Assembly (NCBI GenBank): GCA_021442155.1
Contig: CM038220.1
Coordinates: 75,193,817-75,257,816 of the forward strand
Length of the DNA stretch: 64,000 bases
Direction: 5' to 3'
DNA from: Cymbidium sinense
Lineage: Eukaryota > Streptophyta > Magnoliopsida > Asparagales > Orchidaceae
The notes under the pieces were generated by a model. That model was not told the origin of the DNA, did not search any database, and saw only the letters and a list, made by a program, of their open reading frames with translations. Positions within the stretch are counted from its first letter, which is position 1. Every line of letters starts with the position of its first letter. The position numbers were made by a program, and so were the translations under genes. Positions 10,249 to 22,239 of the stretch are shown one piece after another.

Positions 10249-11020
10249 TTAAACTTCCTTGATATTCTTCGGAGGAGTCATATCTTTGAGAGCTTTGATT
10301 TTCTCAGGGTTGGCCTCTATCCCATGGTGGGTTACCATAAATCCAAGAAATTTTCTCGACGTAACCCCAAAAGCACACTTGGTCGGCTTAAGTCGCATGT
10401 TATAATGTCGAAGAAGGTTAAAGCATATTTCTAAGTCAAATATGTGATTCTTCAAGCTTTTACTAACATGTCATCCACATATACCTCCATTGGCCTAATA
10501 GGTCTTTAAAATCTTATACATAAGGCTGATAGGTAGCAAGATTTTTTAACCCAAATGGCATAACTTGGTAACTATAAACCTTTATATGTTTGAAATGTTG
10601 TAGCTTCTTCATCCGGGTCCATTTTATTTGATTGTAATCTGAGTAAGCATCCAAAAAACTGAGCATTTGATGTCCAGACGTAGCATCAACCAATTGATCA
10701 ATTCGAGGAAGAGGAAAGCTATCTTTTGGGCAAGCTTTGTTGAGGTCCGTAATCAATACACATTCTCCATGTTTTGTTTTCTTAACCATGACAACATTTG
10801 CTAGCCATGTAGGGTAATGTACCTCTCGTATGAATCCTGCTTCTAGAAGCTTGTTAACTTCTTGTTCAATAGCATGGAGGTGATCAAGTGTAAAACTTCG
10901 CTTCTTTTGGATGATCAGTTTGAAAGTCAGATCAATCTTGAGGGAGTGCATGATCACATTGGGGTCAACCCCTGGCATGTCCGCCGAACTCCAAGCGAAG
11001 ATGTCTTGATTTCTATGCAA
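10249..11020 (-). pseudogene. Element A reverse transcriptase
   Basis: The open segment 11020-10514 carries IFAWSSADMPGVDPNVIMH, WLANVVMVKK, TDLNKACPKDSFPLPRID, LVDATSGHQMLSFLDAYSDY (first catalytic Asp) and YQVMPFGLKNLATYQ. After a frame change the catalytic YVDDM is at about 10467-10481, in the context MEVYVDDMLVKA. The thumb segment 10455-10249 has MRLKPTKCAFGVTSRKFLGF. All the usual RT blocks are present in order and the active-site residues are intact, but the frame is broken before YVDD. It would copy element RNA into DNA. The DLNKACPKDSFPLPRID block is typical of Tat-lineage RTs. Confidence 0.92.
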
Positions 11021-11422
11021 GAAGTCTATTTATTTTTCCCTTTATTCGTTTGAGAGCAGAGATCTAACTTGCACTGTTTGTAATAGTTGGTCATCTGATA
11101 TTGCAACAGAGAGCAAGTCTTCGATAGGGGAAACTTTTCGAGGTACTCCTTTAAAAAATAAAATCTTGATGTCAAGGTCACAAAGGCGTTGAGCTTAGGT
11201 AGCATGATTGCTATCTGTTGATTTCACGACACCCCAACTAACTGGGTTGGAAATTTCATCTTGAGATGAGATACCGAAGTGACTACACCGAAAATTGATT
11301 GGAGGGGCCTTCTAAAAATAGTATTATATGCTGAATCTGACTTGACCATCATGAATTGGATTAAATGAGCACTTATCAAGGAAATTCACCAAGGACAACT
11401 GAAGGGTGATTGTCCCTCTACT

Positions 11423-11650
11423 CTAATGTGGAGAGATTATCAAATCAGATAATGGTCCGCAACCGGTTGAAGCTTTTCCTAATCGTGCCCATGCTAAGAA
11501 ATGTGAGTAAAATAAGACATCAACAGAACTCTCATTGTCAATCAAAATTTTCTTAACATTATAGCATGTGTCACCGATCCCTACGCTGATGATAAGTGGA
11601 TCTTGATGAGGAACATGGACTCCTTCTAAGTCCAAGTCATTAAAAGTGAT
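11423..11650 (-). pseudogene. Element A aspartic protease
   Basis: A 70-residue open segment contains VHVPHQDPLIISVGIGD and VKKILIDNESSVDVLFYSHF. The ILID-(N/S)-x-SS core is the retroviral-type aspartic protease active site, here DNESS instead of the common DNGSS or DSGSS. The DLEGVHVPHQDPL start is typical of plant Tat-type elements. It lies between gag and RT, as expected. Confidence 0.82.
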
Positions 11651-11831
11651 GAAATGATCAATATGAGACTTCTTTAACTCTGGCTCTTCAGAGGTGGTAA
11701 TGAGAACTTGATTAGATAGTATTGGTCCTCTTGTTTGTAATTTCCCAATTGTTTGATGATTATTTTATTATTTTTATGATGATTGTTCTAGTTCCAAGTT
11801 GGAGGTATATTTATTTGATTCAATTGATTCT

Positions 11832-12650
11832 TCACAAATCAACGTAGATACCCTTATTGAATGAGCCTCTCGATTTCTTCTTTGAGTTGTTTGCATGCCT
11901 TAGTAGTATGTACATGACTTGATGGAAGTGACAACATTGCTCCCGATTTCTCAATTTGGTTTGTGGATGTGGCCACTTGATATTTTCTTCATCTCGAATA
12001 GCCATCAGGAGGTTGACATGAGATGTGTTCAATGCGGTATTCCTTTTCCGGTCATGGTTCACGCCGTGATATGGGGGGCCATGGAGGGAGATCACGGTTG
12101 CCTTGTTGCTTCTTTTGATTGGACAGTCGGTCCGCATTCCTTAGGGTGCTCTAATGGGCATTAATAGCTTCATCAGTAGAGATTTGTACTTCCACACAAT
12201 GAACTAAGTCAGCATATGAGCGGACCGTGTCTCGCATTAGTGATGAGTAAAAAGGCCCCGACGGAGTCCTCCAAGGAAAACTCCTCTTAATAGTTCAGGG
12301 TCTACTCCAGGTATTTGGCGAGCTTCTAAGGAGAACCTCTGGAAGTATTCCTTAAGTGATTCACCCTCATTCTAACTGAGAGAGGGAGGAATCTTTAATG
12401 ATCCTCCGCTTGCAATGAACTTTTCCACAAAAAATCTTGGCGAAGTTCATCAAAGGTATGGATGGATCCTTGGAAGGGAGTAGAACCAAGTGCAGCTTGC
12501 CCCTTGAGGGTAAGAAAGACGACAAAGCAAGTGTGTCGAGCTCATTGGATATGCATGATAGTCGAATAGATGTGTTCATGGGTCACGCCTCCATAGAATC
12601 AATGCTCAAGCTTGAAACCCATGGGAATAGGATGTTAAAGAATAGCGCCT
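11832..12650 (-). pseudogene. Element A gag remnant
   Basis: Minus strand. The capsid part is read across frames at about 12530-12170: LKGQAALGSTPFQGSIHTFD, ESLKEYFQRFSLEARQIPGV, DPELLRGVFLGGLRRG. The C-terminal part at 12137-11832 has CCHFHQ...KGIYVDL, matching the YCRFHRDxGHxTEEC...RGYL block by which Tat-type gags replace a classical zinc knuckle. Gag packages the element RNA in cytoplasmic particles. Several frameshifts and stops. Confidence 0.8.
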
Positions 12651-13194
12651 AAAGGTGAGGATTCCTCATAGGGGTGAGGGGGAAGATGATTTCTTTCTTG
12701 AAGGTGAAATTTATCTTGCATTAAGCATCATAATTTTGCACGTATAACATGACGGATGGGGTCAACAGGATGAGAATGTGTCAAGCTACCAATAATAATT
12801 GGTGGATTAGTTCGTGCATGTAATGGATGAGTAGAACTATCGTGTCAAGGAGATCGATCATCACACTCTGGGAAATTCAATGTCAAGGAGATTAGCATTT
12901 TGACCTCCCATGACTAATGATTGGTCTTGGGGAGATGTGTACATGGTAGGTGTTCCTCATAAAAGTCGGATCATCTCATTTTGAGAATCTTCCATTCAGC
13001 GGACATGATCTTCTAAGAGATTCTTATCGTGCCTTCACTGACAGGGTCACGCCTATCAGGGGGGAGTTAGGTAGAAGCTTGGCATCCTTGGTTCAAGGAT
13101 TGGTTTCGAGAGTGATGGGAGTTGGAGCGGGAGGCTCCGTTGTGATGAGTGTTGCGCCTATTGACCATAATGAGGGTGTTCTAAATTGATTAAG

Positions 13195-13213
13195 GGTTCT
13201 CTTCACGACGCCA
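13195..13213 (-). other. Primer-binding site of element A
   Basis: Three bases inside the 5' LTR, the minus strand reads TGGCGTCGTGAAGAGAACC. A start of TGGCG(C/T)CG is typical of plant gypsy elements of the Tat and Athila groups, which use tRNAs other than initiator Met. The exact tRNA was not determined. Confidence 0.65.
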
Positions 13214-13216
13214 AAT

Positions 13217-14031
13217 TGTTGCATGCTAAAACCAACATGGTAGAGTGAAAGTTTATGCTTAGCCTTATTATAAAATCTAGCACACACACAGGTATTTAAA
13301 GAGTGAACAAGATAACTCCAGAAATTTTTACGTGAAAAAACCTCAAAAAGAGGGAAAAATCACAGGGCCTAGCCCAACAAAAATCTTCCGCTATGTATCT
13401 ATTTCAGAGTACAAAATTTTTCCCGATAACGGGATTACAGAATTATATATGAGAAGGGAACAATAACTATGTATCAGCGTGTGGTGTAGTTGCTAGTGAG
13501 CAGATGATGGTGAACAACGAGGGACATCGACCAAGAATGAAAGGTCGCCATGATGGAGACGAACGGGCGAGGATCGGGTGACGGCAATGGCTACGGCGGG
13601 TTAACGACAGACACGACAGGTTGGAGGATCTTCAAGCTTTAGAGCTCTCTCTCTCTTTTTGGGATCCCCATATGAGGAATGAGGCTATTTATGGAGGAGG
13701 AGGTATGTCAGAATACATGCAAAATTTGAACCACTCTACTTCATCAGGCGGCTCATAATGATTCCTTTGATCATTTGATGTATTTTAAGTATTTGAATGC
13801 TCAAATGAAGTCAGAATTATAAGATCTTGGGCTTGTTAGATTCGACTCGTGAAGATGCTCAATTTGACTATAAACACTCCATGCTTAAGAGCTATTTATG
13901 GATTTAATTGATATCCCAAAATTTTCAAGGATATTTTAAGTGCTTGATCTCTACTAGTTTCAACTGAGGATCAACTTTCTTTTGACATCAAGATTCGTGC
14001 TTCGACTAGCAGAATTTTTAGTGTCATATCA
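13217..14031 (-). repeat. 5' LTR of element A
   Basis: An 815-bp direct repeat of 3530-4343 with matching TG/CA termini. As the element reads minus, this is the promoter-bearing LTR. A TATA-like CATAAATAGC (minus strand) occurs at 13684-13693, about 340 bp into the LTR, leaving about 470 bp for R and U5. Confidence 0.92.
13684..13693 (-). promoter_or_regulatory. Candidate TATA box of element A LTR
   Basis: The minus strand reads CATAAATAGC in the middle of the 5' LTR. The position is compatible with an LTR core promoter. The corresponding site in the other LTR (about 3995-4007) reads TTTATAAATATT. Confidence 0.45.
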
Positions 14032-14036
14032 ATGAT
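14032..14036. repeat. Target site duplication of element A, right copy (ATGAT)
   Basis: Exact copy of 3525-3529, directly following the CA end of the LTR at 14031. Confidence 0.9.
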
Positions 14037-15890
14037 ATTTTCAATTTTTTAACGCTCCACTTATTACTTGATTGGTGTTGATGGAGTTTTGAATGAGGCT
14101 TTGGCTCCTATTAGAATTAAGGAATACTCTCAATGAAAAAATAAAGTGTATTTCTAAGAAAAGAAAAGTGTATTTCTAAGTAAAGAAAAGTTTATAGTAT
14201 TACATTGAAAACTCAAATGGGTTATGAATGAGGCATTGGCTCCTATTTATAATATTACACCCACACCTAAAATTATTTTAAATTACATTATAACATTCAT
14301 CTCAGATAATAATCTCTAGAATAATCTTTATTATTTATACATATATATTGCATATTAAAGAATTCTAGTGACTCTTAGAGTATTATTTAAATATCTAAAA
14401 TACAATAGAAAAATCCAAAACAAGTAGAATTCACAATGTCCAACTTTTAATGAAAACTTCTAGAATCTTTTCAATGAGTTTGGTCTTGTATGGGGTCTTC
14501 CATGACCTTCCAATGTATTATAATTCCATTCAAAGATAGATCTATCATATCCTCTTTCCTATATTTGTCATGTTGTGCCAATGGATATGTCGAATTCTCT
14601 ACTGTACGGTGTTAATAACACTATGAACTCTAGTTTTCTAAGGGTTTGTTGGCATTATAGTACAACTATATAGTGGATGTACTGGAGTATTTTGAGCATA
14701 ATTAAAAATAAATAAATAAATAGCTAAAGATTTAAGTATTTTCTCATTATTTGTATTGTACTAAAAAACCCACTATTTTTTTGTATTCAGCATTCAAAAT
14801 ACCCTCTAAACACTTTTAAAAACTCACATACACACTACTATGTACACTAGTACATGATAAAAATTCATTCCGATGAACCCTTACATCTGTACCTCCACAC
14901 GTAATAATCACTCTAAGCTTTTGCAAGCTGTGACAACATGCTATGTCCATTAGTTGTGTAATAGCCTTCCAATTGCAATTGAAGGGTGTGAATGAAAAGT
15001 TGTCATCCCATGGTAAGTTGAACTTGTATTATCAATGCATATGTGATTCATCATTTTCTCAACACCTGCTAAAACTAGAGGAAAATGTCACCAACAAAAT
15101 GGATTACACATAATAATAGGAAAAAAAATATGATAGGCCAAATCTATCAAAATTAGAAGTAAAACCAATAGATATATCATCCTATGAGTGAGACAACTAG
15201 TCATATAATATAATTAGCATTCCAACATTCTATTGCCATCCCTCTAAAAAAAAAGGATTAAACTCTTGATCTCATAAACTAGCATTCAAGCATTAAAGAT
15301 ATGTTGACCTTCATATATACCACATGAGTTGAATCGAGCTTATAAAATGAATTTGATCAACTTCGGGTGTTTCATAGCACAAATTGAGATGCATCAAACA
15401 TCGCCAAATTTAGCTTAAAAGACCTCCGATTGACGAACGGACTTCGCCATTGTGTTCAAAATGTCAAAGTTGGTCCAAATATAAATATTACACAATCTAA
15501 CGATCAACTGATCAATTGATCGAGCCGTCAATGCGCCTACTTGCATATCAAGGTCAGGAGGCTGCGACAATGCCCAAACGACCTCCATTCTTAAAATTGA
15601 TTACGCCGTTAGTTTCAAAATATCAAAATCTATCAAATAAGATTGTTCGCACTCAATTTGAATGAGTCTACATAAAAATCAAGCTGTCGGAAGTGTTAAC
15701 GCATATTTAAAGCTGAAATTGACTCAATTTGACGACTTAAACCAAACTGACGATTAAACGTAATGTCGTATGCTTTGGAACATCGAAATAACCTAAGATT
15801 GATATATATATTAACTATGCAATTTTGTTTATAAAATATGATTAGACATTTAAAAATTAATAAAAAAGCCCTAACTTAATCTCTAAATAA
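14037..15890. other. AT-rich DNA without a recognisable gene
   Basis: No open frame of note. A short phrase GAATGAGGC(T/A)TTGGCTCCTAT occurs twice (about 14091 and 14227), with a small duplicated AAAGTGTATTTCTAAG between. From about 15350 to 15780 the composition is less AT-rich, but no domain could be read on either strand. It may include the unrecognised 5' LTR of element B. Confidence 0.45.
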
Positions 15891-15899
15891 AATCCTCTA

Positions 15900-16430
15900 A
15901 CCGACGTAATCCTCATCCCACCCATAACACTCTATCCTCTCGCTGACCTCCTTGGCTCATCAAACGCTCAATTCTCCCCTCTCCCTTCCAATTTCCATGC
16001 CCAGCTCTCCTCCGCACGCACGCTCCATGCTCATTTGACGCTTGCAATCACACGAACTACTCCCGACGGTTTCATCCTTCAACGATGACCATTCCTCTCC
16101 TTCCTCCTCCTTCCTTAAAATCGACGGTTCCTCAATCGGTGGTTCATTTTTTCCTCTCATCTCATTGAAGCAAAACACAAGCACTCTCCTTCCTCTTCCT
16201 CTCTCCTTACTTAGCTAAATTTCCTCTTTCCTTCATCCTTACTTGGTTCCCTCTTTCCCTTATCCTCACTTAAAATCTCCTTCTCTCTTGATATGTTTCA
16301 AAAATAGCAAATATATCCAATTACACACACATCCACTGATTTCATCCTTCCAACCTTTCTTTTTTCCGCAGCTGAAGAGGAACATCGTGTGTCTAAGAAT
16401 CCGCTGTTAAAAGGTCCCTGCGAAAGGGTA
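15900..16430 (+). other. Pyrimidine-rich stretch upstream of element B
   Basis: Positions 15936-16290 are dominated by CTCC/TTCC/CTCTCC runs on the plus strand. The minus-strand open segment here is Glu/Arg-rich purely because of composition and is not a convincing gene. Lying just before the first readable part of element B, it may be its leader or LTR end, but no primer-binding site was found. Confidence 0.35.
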
Positions 16431-16439
16431 AATAGGTAT

Positions 16440-17500
16440 GGAGGCCAAGGCCCCATAATTAAATTCTAAAGAAAGAAAGAGGTATGACATCTGATACACA
16501 TATTCAGAAATCCATCTCAAAAATAACTCATCAGAAGTGGATACTAAAAAGAAGAGATGTCACTGATATAATATATGATGGTCAACACCCTGGAGAATCC
16601 TCTAGGGGATCCCATCATCAATCAGATTCACCCCCACAATAGAAGGTTGACTTTGATCACAGTCCTTCAATCGAAGAAGTGTTTGTACCGTACACTAAAC
16701 TAAAGATTCACTGGAAACGTCGATCAGAAATTCATGTGCAAAAAGAAGGCGATGAAGAGAACACTATGGAAGTGGAAGTCATCTATATGGTCAGAGATAT
16801 ATATGAACTTTTCGACATTCACATGGATGTGGAACCTAAACTTGAATTTGACATTTATGAAGAAGAGTCTTCACGTAAGCAAGTAGAAGATAGATCTTCA
16901 ATCTCTACCAAGAGGAAGAAGAATAAGATCAAAAGAGAATAAGATCATAAGTGTTGAAGCTATTTATATGGTTAAACCAGAAATGATCAACTACACGCTT
17001 TTATAATATCGTCACCAGGTAAATAGTCGCCCTACAAATGCACAAACAAGGAGAAGGACAGTCAAGTTCTTCCCATGAAGATCAGGAAAGAGTAAAACAA
17101 TAACAAGAAATAGAAAAAGAAGAAGAGCATGTACTTGTTGACACTTTTAGAGCAAAGACAAAAAACAAATAGTCAAAGATAAGAAAATGCCTTGTACCAA
17201 GATAAATGATATGATGGTACAAAATGAATGTCATGATGGATATATTATAGAAGAATATCACATTAACTGTAGCACCTATTTTGTTTGCTAATCAACAGGT
17301 AGCTAATAATACAACCTCTATACCAAAGAAATTTAGACTCCCTACGGCATGCTACACCAGGATTGAAGTTAACCAACTACCTCTTCAAATAATTCAAAAT
17401 ATGGCTAGCACACAAAATTGTAATAGTTGCTCAGAAATAAAATTAATGAAAAGATAAAGGTGCTTATAGCTTAGAGCAAGCAAAAGTTGGTGAATAAGGG
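16440..17500 (+). pseudogene. Element B 5' coding remnant, function not recognised
   Basis: An 87-codon open segment at 16679-16942 (VFVPYTKLKIHWKRR...VEVIYMVRDIYELFDIHMDV) rich in Glu and Lys, flanked by shorter open pieces. It precedes the gag core in the same orientation, so it may be the N-terminal part of gag or the extra upstream ORF known from Ogre-type elements. No domain is recognised. Confidence 0.4.
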
Positions 17501-17539
17501 TTGCCTTTACCCAAATTGAATAGGATTAAGTGACACCAA

Positions 17540-18900
17540 AGATTACTCTGTCAAAATTTAATCCTTTCGGGTTTGGTAACCCAAAGAAACATCTAGCCCA
17601 ATTTAAAGTTACTTGTGGTAAAACAAGAGGGAATGATGCTACTTTTGTCTTCATCACACCTTGCGCTTTCTGAGTGGTATGTAGAATTGTCAAATGATTC
17701 TGTTAAAACCTTTGATGAGTTAGAGATAATATTCATGAAGAGGTTCACTGCAACCAAGAAAATAATAATCTAACCTTTTGCTAAAAGGAGAAATGATGAG
17801 TCAGTGACAAAATTCATAAGCCAATGGAGTAACCTAAGTATGAAATGTGAGCAATAATTGGAAAAATAACGTGTGATCCAATTGCTAATGGGAAATATAG
17901 ATGATAAAATGGCTCCTTTTTATATATGCTCTCAATTATGATATTTTAAGACTTGCTTGACAGGGTGGCCAAATTTGAAAAGCTGAATTGCCCTAAGTCT
18001 GAAATCTATACAAATAACTCAAAGAGAAATAAACCTTCAGACTTAAGAAGAAACGAAACTCATGCCACTTCCTATAGCTCAAATGATGAAAAGTGGGTAA
18101 TATATAATGTAGATAAAGGAAAATAGACAATGTACAATGATGATAAGGGAAAGAAGCTTGTCCATCAGTTAAAACTAGTATTGGAAGGCAATGATAAACC
18201 TCAGACTTTTTCAAGTGGTGGAGAGCGTCCAAAACAAGCAACAAGAGATGAAGAGCGAATGCGGTCATCTCTTAAGGAAAAGATGAACAAAGAATATTCC
18301 TTTAAAAAGAATAGTGTGGCTAAATTATTTCAGCAAGCAGTCAAAGCTGGTTTATAATTACTAAAAATTAAAAGGCTTGAAGAAGCTAATCAAGTCAGTA
18401 ATCCAAACTACTATCCTTATCATCAGATGATCAGTCATCCTATTGAAGATTGTTATGTCTTCAAAGATTCACTAGAAAGGAAGTATCGATGATTTACATT
18501 ATCTGATAGTGTTCTAGTCAACCCAAAAAGAGAGCCTACAAGGATGATTATGTCCTCTTCCGTATCATCCATTAAATACAAAAAGAAAGAAAAATCAATT
18601 CAGATTGAAAAATGGGAAATGGTAATCTCTAAGAAGACCGTGAAAATATTGAAGCAGTTGAAGGGTGTCCCTAGTGTTAAGTGGAAATCACAACTTGAAC
18701 CAATATTGGATTTAGAAGAGATGCTTAAACTAAGTATTTGGGCTTCTCAATGGCATTTTGATAAGGCTACCTCATCACAGCATGATGAGCAGTCTACTAA
18801 ACGTGGGCCTCATAAATCAAAGAAGCTAGCTAAAAAAAAGACGAGCAAAAAGAAGATTATAACTCAAACGATTATTAATAATTTAGAGAAGTATCACTAG
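17540..18900 (+). pseudogene. Element B gag remnant
   Basis: The capsid core is read at about 17555-17960: LAQFKVTCGKTRGNDATFV, EWYVELSNDSVKTFDELEII, FMKRFTATKKI, and WSNLSMKCEQ. The next part gives QLLMGNIDDKMAPF and a DRVAKFEKL end. After a stop-broken linker, 18130-18357 and following give Lys-rich segments and NYYPYHQMISHPIEDCYVFK, equivalent to the CxxH/ExC tail of Tat-type gags. The 118-codon segment 18544-18900 is Lys-rich and probably nucleocapsid-like. Frame changes are frequent. Confidence 0.78.
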
Positions 18901-19219
18901 CTGACAAGACACCCCTTTAGGCTTGCAGACTTTATGCCTAAACTTCATATTGACGAACCAGATGAAGAAGATAATGGTGAATCTTATCCACTAGAGATAT
19001 GTTGAATTATTTATGTGATATCGATGTTCTTCGATCGCTTACTAAAAAATGACAAGGGTAGTCGAGCACTCGATCAACCTATCAAAATTCTTATCAGAAG
19101 TAAGAAGAGCTTGAAGAGTTAACATCTAAATTTTTTGTTTAATGACTCAAAAGATAACACTTCAAATGAAGATTTATGTTTTCTTGACAGAAGAGTCGAG
19201 ACTCATCGATATCATCATA

Positions 19220-19900
19220 TATGAAATGTATGAAGTTGAAAAGTGAGTCTAGACCTTTTAGTCAATCCTCCAGAATAAGAAGTAAATTTGAAGAAACTAG
19301 TTCTTCAGAGAAATCTGAGCAAGATAAAGTGATTCAAGTTCAATTGAGAAGTAGTAAAGTCCTACCACCTTCATCAAAGAAGGGAAATGCAAATAAAGAC
19401 AAAGGCAAACAAATTGATGTCAACAAAGATATTATTCCCAAAAATCCTAAACTAAAGCCTAAATCGAAAAGATAGATTATAATATTCTATCACATCTAAG
19501 AAAGATCCCTATACAACTTAGTGTGTGCGAGACTCTCTTGATGTCAAAAGACCTCTGAGAAACTTTGATATAGGCTCTCAAAGATCTGGAAAGTTATGAA
19601 GCTTACTTTGCCGAAAAATGTATGATTGAATCATTCCAAGATCTCACATTTTCTGAAGAAGATCTTATGTTGGGAATAGTGGATCATAACCATCCTCTAT
19701 ATGTTACCATAGAGAGTGATGACATCTTAATCAGTTGAATACTAATTAATCCAGATTATTCTATCAATCTTATGAGTCTAAAAGCATCAAGAAGAATATC
19801 ACTTGATATCCAATATCTTGGGAGAGATAAGTTGATGGTTCATGGTTTTAATGAGAAAGGGTAGAAAACCCTGGGTTATTTTATTCTCCCACTCAAGTTT
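19220..19900 (+). pseudogene. Element B linker and aspartic protease
   Basis: 19221-19475 is an open Lys/Ser-rich linker with VIQVQLRSSKVLPPSSKKG. It is followed across a stop by IDYNILSHLRKIPIQLSV and ALKDLESYEAYFAE. The protease region is read at about 19660-19890: DHNHPLYVTIES, ILINPDYSINLMSL and LMVHGFNEKG. In related elements the active site reads ILIDPG(S/A)A; here Asp is Asn and Gly is Asp, so the site is destroyed. Confidence 0.72.
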
Positions 19901-20539
19901 TAAGATTTAATATAGAAGCCAAGTTTCATGTAATTGATGATGATACATCATTTAGAGCTCTCTTAGTCGGCCATGCATGAGTATGGCATGGTCCCATCAA
20001 CTATGCATCGGTATGAAGTACCTAAAAGATGGAGAAGAGTTCAAAATTTCTACAACCTACAACCATTCTCCTCCATGAAGCAAAGATCAATGAAGATGCA
20101 AAATATTTCATCCTAAAGAGCCTAACCCAGCCTCTTGAGGCAATAACATCCACTTAGAATAAAAGTAACTTCATAAGGTGAAAGAAAAGTATACAAGAAG
20201 CATCATGAAGGATAGCTCACTTGGTGAGTCGATGACTCACAAAATTATATCCATCCCTAACAAGATTTCAAAGAAATCACTCCACTAGGTTCATAATATC
20301 AAAAATTGATAATATGTGTCACCGTTGAGTGAGAGTGGTAGAACCAGAACTTTATTTTATAAATCTGAAGAGTATCAGCCTCACAATTTTGATCGGCCTA
20401 CTCAACATGAAAATTTTGATGAGATAGTGCCAACTAGAATACCAATATACTATCCACAAAAATTGTGAAGAATAATGCATAAGCTTAGAATTCATATTAG
20501 AATTACTAAAAATAGAACTCAAATCTTTAACAGGGATGA

Positions 20540-21200
20540 AGAGCCAAAGAAGTCCTCAAGCATCACGAAGAAGTGATAAGTTTATCACTAAAGATCTTGG
20601 GTTCATCCACAAACTATGTAAAGATAAAGTTTGTTATAATATAATAGAAGCTAAGATCGAAACTAATGGTGACAAAGAAGAGGATCTCCATGAAATTCTT
20701 CTTACAAATGATGAAGTAGAAGCCAAGCCTGGGCCTGAAGAACTCGAAGATGGTGTACAAATAGCTACTATGATGAACTCAAAAAAATGAACTTAGGAGC
20801 TAAGGATAATCCTCATTCGTTAGTGCCATTCTACGATGAGAAAGTTGAAGAGCTAAGAATACTTTGCAAATTCACGAAGAGCTTAAATTTGAAAATGACT
20901 TTGAAGACTTGAGAAGAATTGGAATAAAAAAAAAATATAATCTCAAGATGAATCCTCTAAAATGTGCATTCTGATATCCTCAAAAATTCCTTGGGTATCA
21001 CAGAAATTGAAATTAATTATGCAAAATCAAGACAATTATGGAGATGCCTCCAATCAAGAGTTTGCATCACTTCTACAAGGACTTTGCATTCATCCATCAA
21101 TTTATATCAAACTTATTAGGATGTTGTCAACCATTTACAAAGTTGATGAAGAAGGATGCTCCATTCAAATGGGACAAGGAGTGACAAGAAGCCTTCAATA
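20540..21200 (+). pseudogene. Element B reverse transcriptase remnant lacking the catalytic core
   Basis: 20536-20790 is open and ends in PEELEDGVQIATMMN, the conserved stretch before RT. Next come NLGAKDNPHSLVPF and a KVEELRILCKF piece. At about 20890-20990 it runs directly into FEDLRRIG...KYNLKMNPLKCAF and PQKFLGYHR, which belong to the thumb region after YVDD. The palm with the two catalytic blocks (LDxxSGYxQ and YVDD), normally several hundred bp, is missing between these. 21095-21200 has the connection piece (CRPFTKL-like, then KKDAPFKWDK-like in the second frame). The element could not make RT even without its stops. Confidence 0.75.
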
Positions 21201-22110
21201 GTTAAAAGCTACCTATTAAATTTACAAATCGTAGTGCCTATTCCTAGGAAGCCCCTCATTCTATACACAACCGCATTAGAAAAATCTTTTGGAGCATTAT
21301 TAGCACAACATAATGAAATAAACAAAGAGAATGCTCTTTATTATATTAATGAGAGTAGAAATGAGATACTCGATAAAGAAGCATTGTCTGGCATTAATCT
21401 TTGCAGTCCAAAAGCTCTGTCATTATATATTATCTCACAAGATTTCTCTCATCTCATGGATTGATCTACTAAAGTACTTGATGAAAAGACCAGCGATGAC
21501 AAGTCACTTTGCAAGATGGGCATTATTATTTTTACAATTTGATATCACATACGTTCTGCAGAAAGCAATGAAGGACAAGTCTTAGATTTTCTTGTTGCAA
21601 ATCCATCCTAGACTCTTCTTAATGATGATTTGCCTAATAAGCAAATTATGCTCATTCATGAAAGAGAAAAATCACAAATTTGGAAAATATACTTTGATGG
21701 AGCCTCATCAATCAAACAAGTCCAACCTCTAAATTTTTCAAGCAAGAAAGAATCGACATCATCTTCATAACACCGTAAGGAGGGATAATGAGATGATCAT
21801 GGGTCACGAGCCAAGAACTAATAATGAAGTCAGTGAAGCATTAGTGGTAGGTCTTGAAGAAGCTATTTTCATAGGTATTCAAAATTTGTATATTTTTGGC
21901 GATTCTCAGCTTATTATAAATTAAATACTTGGCATCTATAAAATCAACAAGCTTGAGTTAGCTTTCTATGACAAGTGAGTTCTCAAGCTTATCAAGTAAA
22001 TATCACACATTAGGTCTCTCAATCCAGAATAGCAAGTAGATTGCTTAGCAAAATTAGCTAAGGAAATGATAAGTATGAATGATGATTATATCATGATTGG
22101 GATATTTACC
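21190..22110 (+). pseudogene. Element B RNase H and second RNase H
   Basis: The pol RNase H is read at 21200-21590 in two overlapping frames: PRKPLILYTTALEKSFGALL, KENALYYINESRNE, then KHCLALIFAVQKLCHYILSH and ARWALLFLQFDITYVLQKA. The second, archaeal-type RNase H follows at 21670-22110: WKIYFDGASS (catalytic Asp), EALVVGLEEAIF (catalytic Glu), LYIFGDSQLIIN (catalytic Asp) and VDCLAKLAKEM. Two RNase H domains in tandem mark the Tat lineage. Stops and frameshifts break both. Confidence 0.85.
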
Positions 22111-22239
22111 GATGAATTCTAAAGCCCCGCAAAAGTACCAATCCACGATAGAGGGTTACTAAATTCAACATAGCGGGATGTGACTGTTTCTCCTCACTCC
22201 CTAAAATTAACAAGAAATTATACCCGTAAGAGCTAAGAA

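Larger units (their letters stand above)
3530..14031 (-). mobile_element. Element A: Tat-lineage Ty3/gypsy LTR retrotransposon, structurally complete but coding-dead
   Basis: About 10.5 kb bounded by two ~815-bp direct LTRs that start TGTTGC and end ATATCA, flanked by the perfect duplication ATGAT. Read on the minus strand the order is 5' LTR, primer site, gag, protease, reverse transcriptase, RNase H, a second RNase H, integrase, then a long 3' region and the 3' LTR. Gag, PR, RT, RNase H, INT order is diagnostic of Ty3/gypsy. The second RNase H just before integrase is the archaeal-type copy known from the Tat lineage. All reading frames contain stops or frameshifts. Between integrase and the 3' LTR lies an antisense transcription unit with its own gene remnant, listed separately. 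Confidence 0.92.

Noticed and set aside
15960..16184. Minus-strand 74-codon Glu/Arg-rich frame
   Set aside because: Low-complexity translation of a pyrimidine-rich stretch; no domain, and no matching frame elsewhere.
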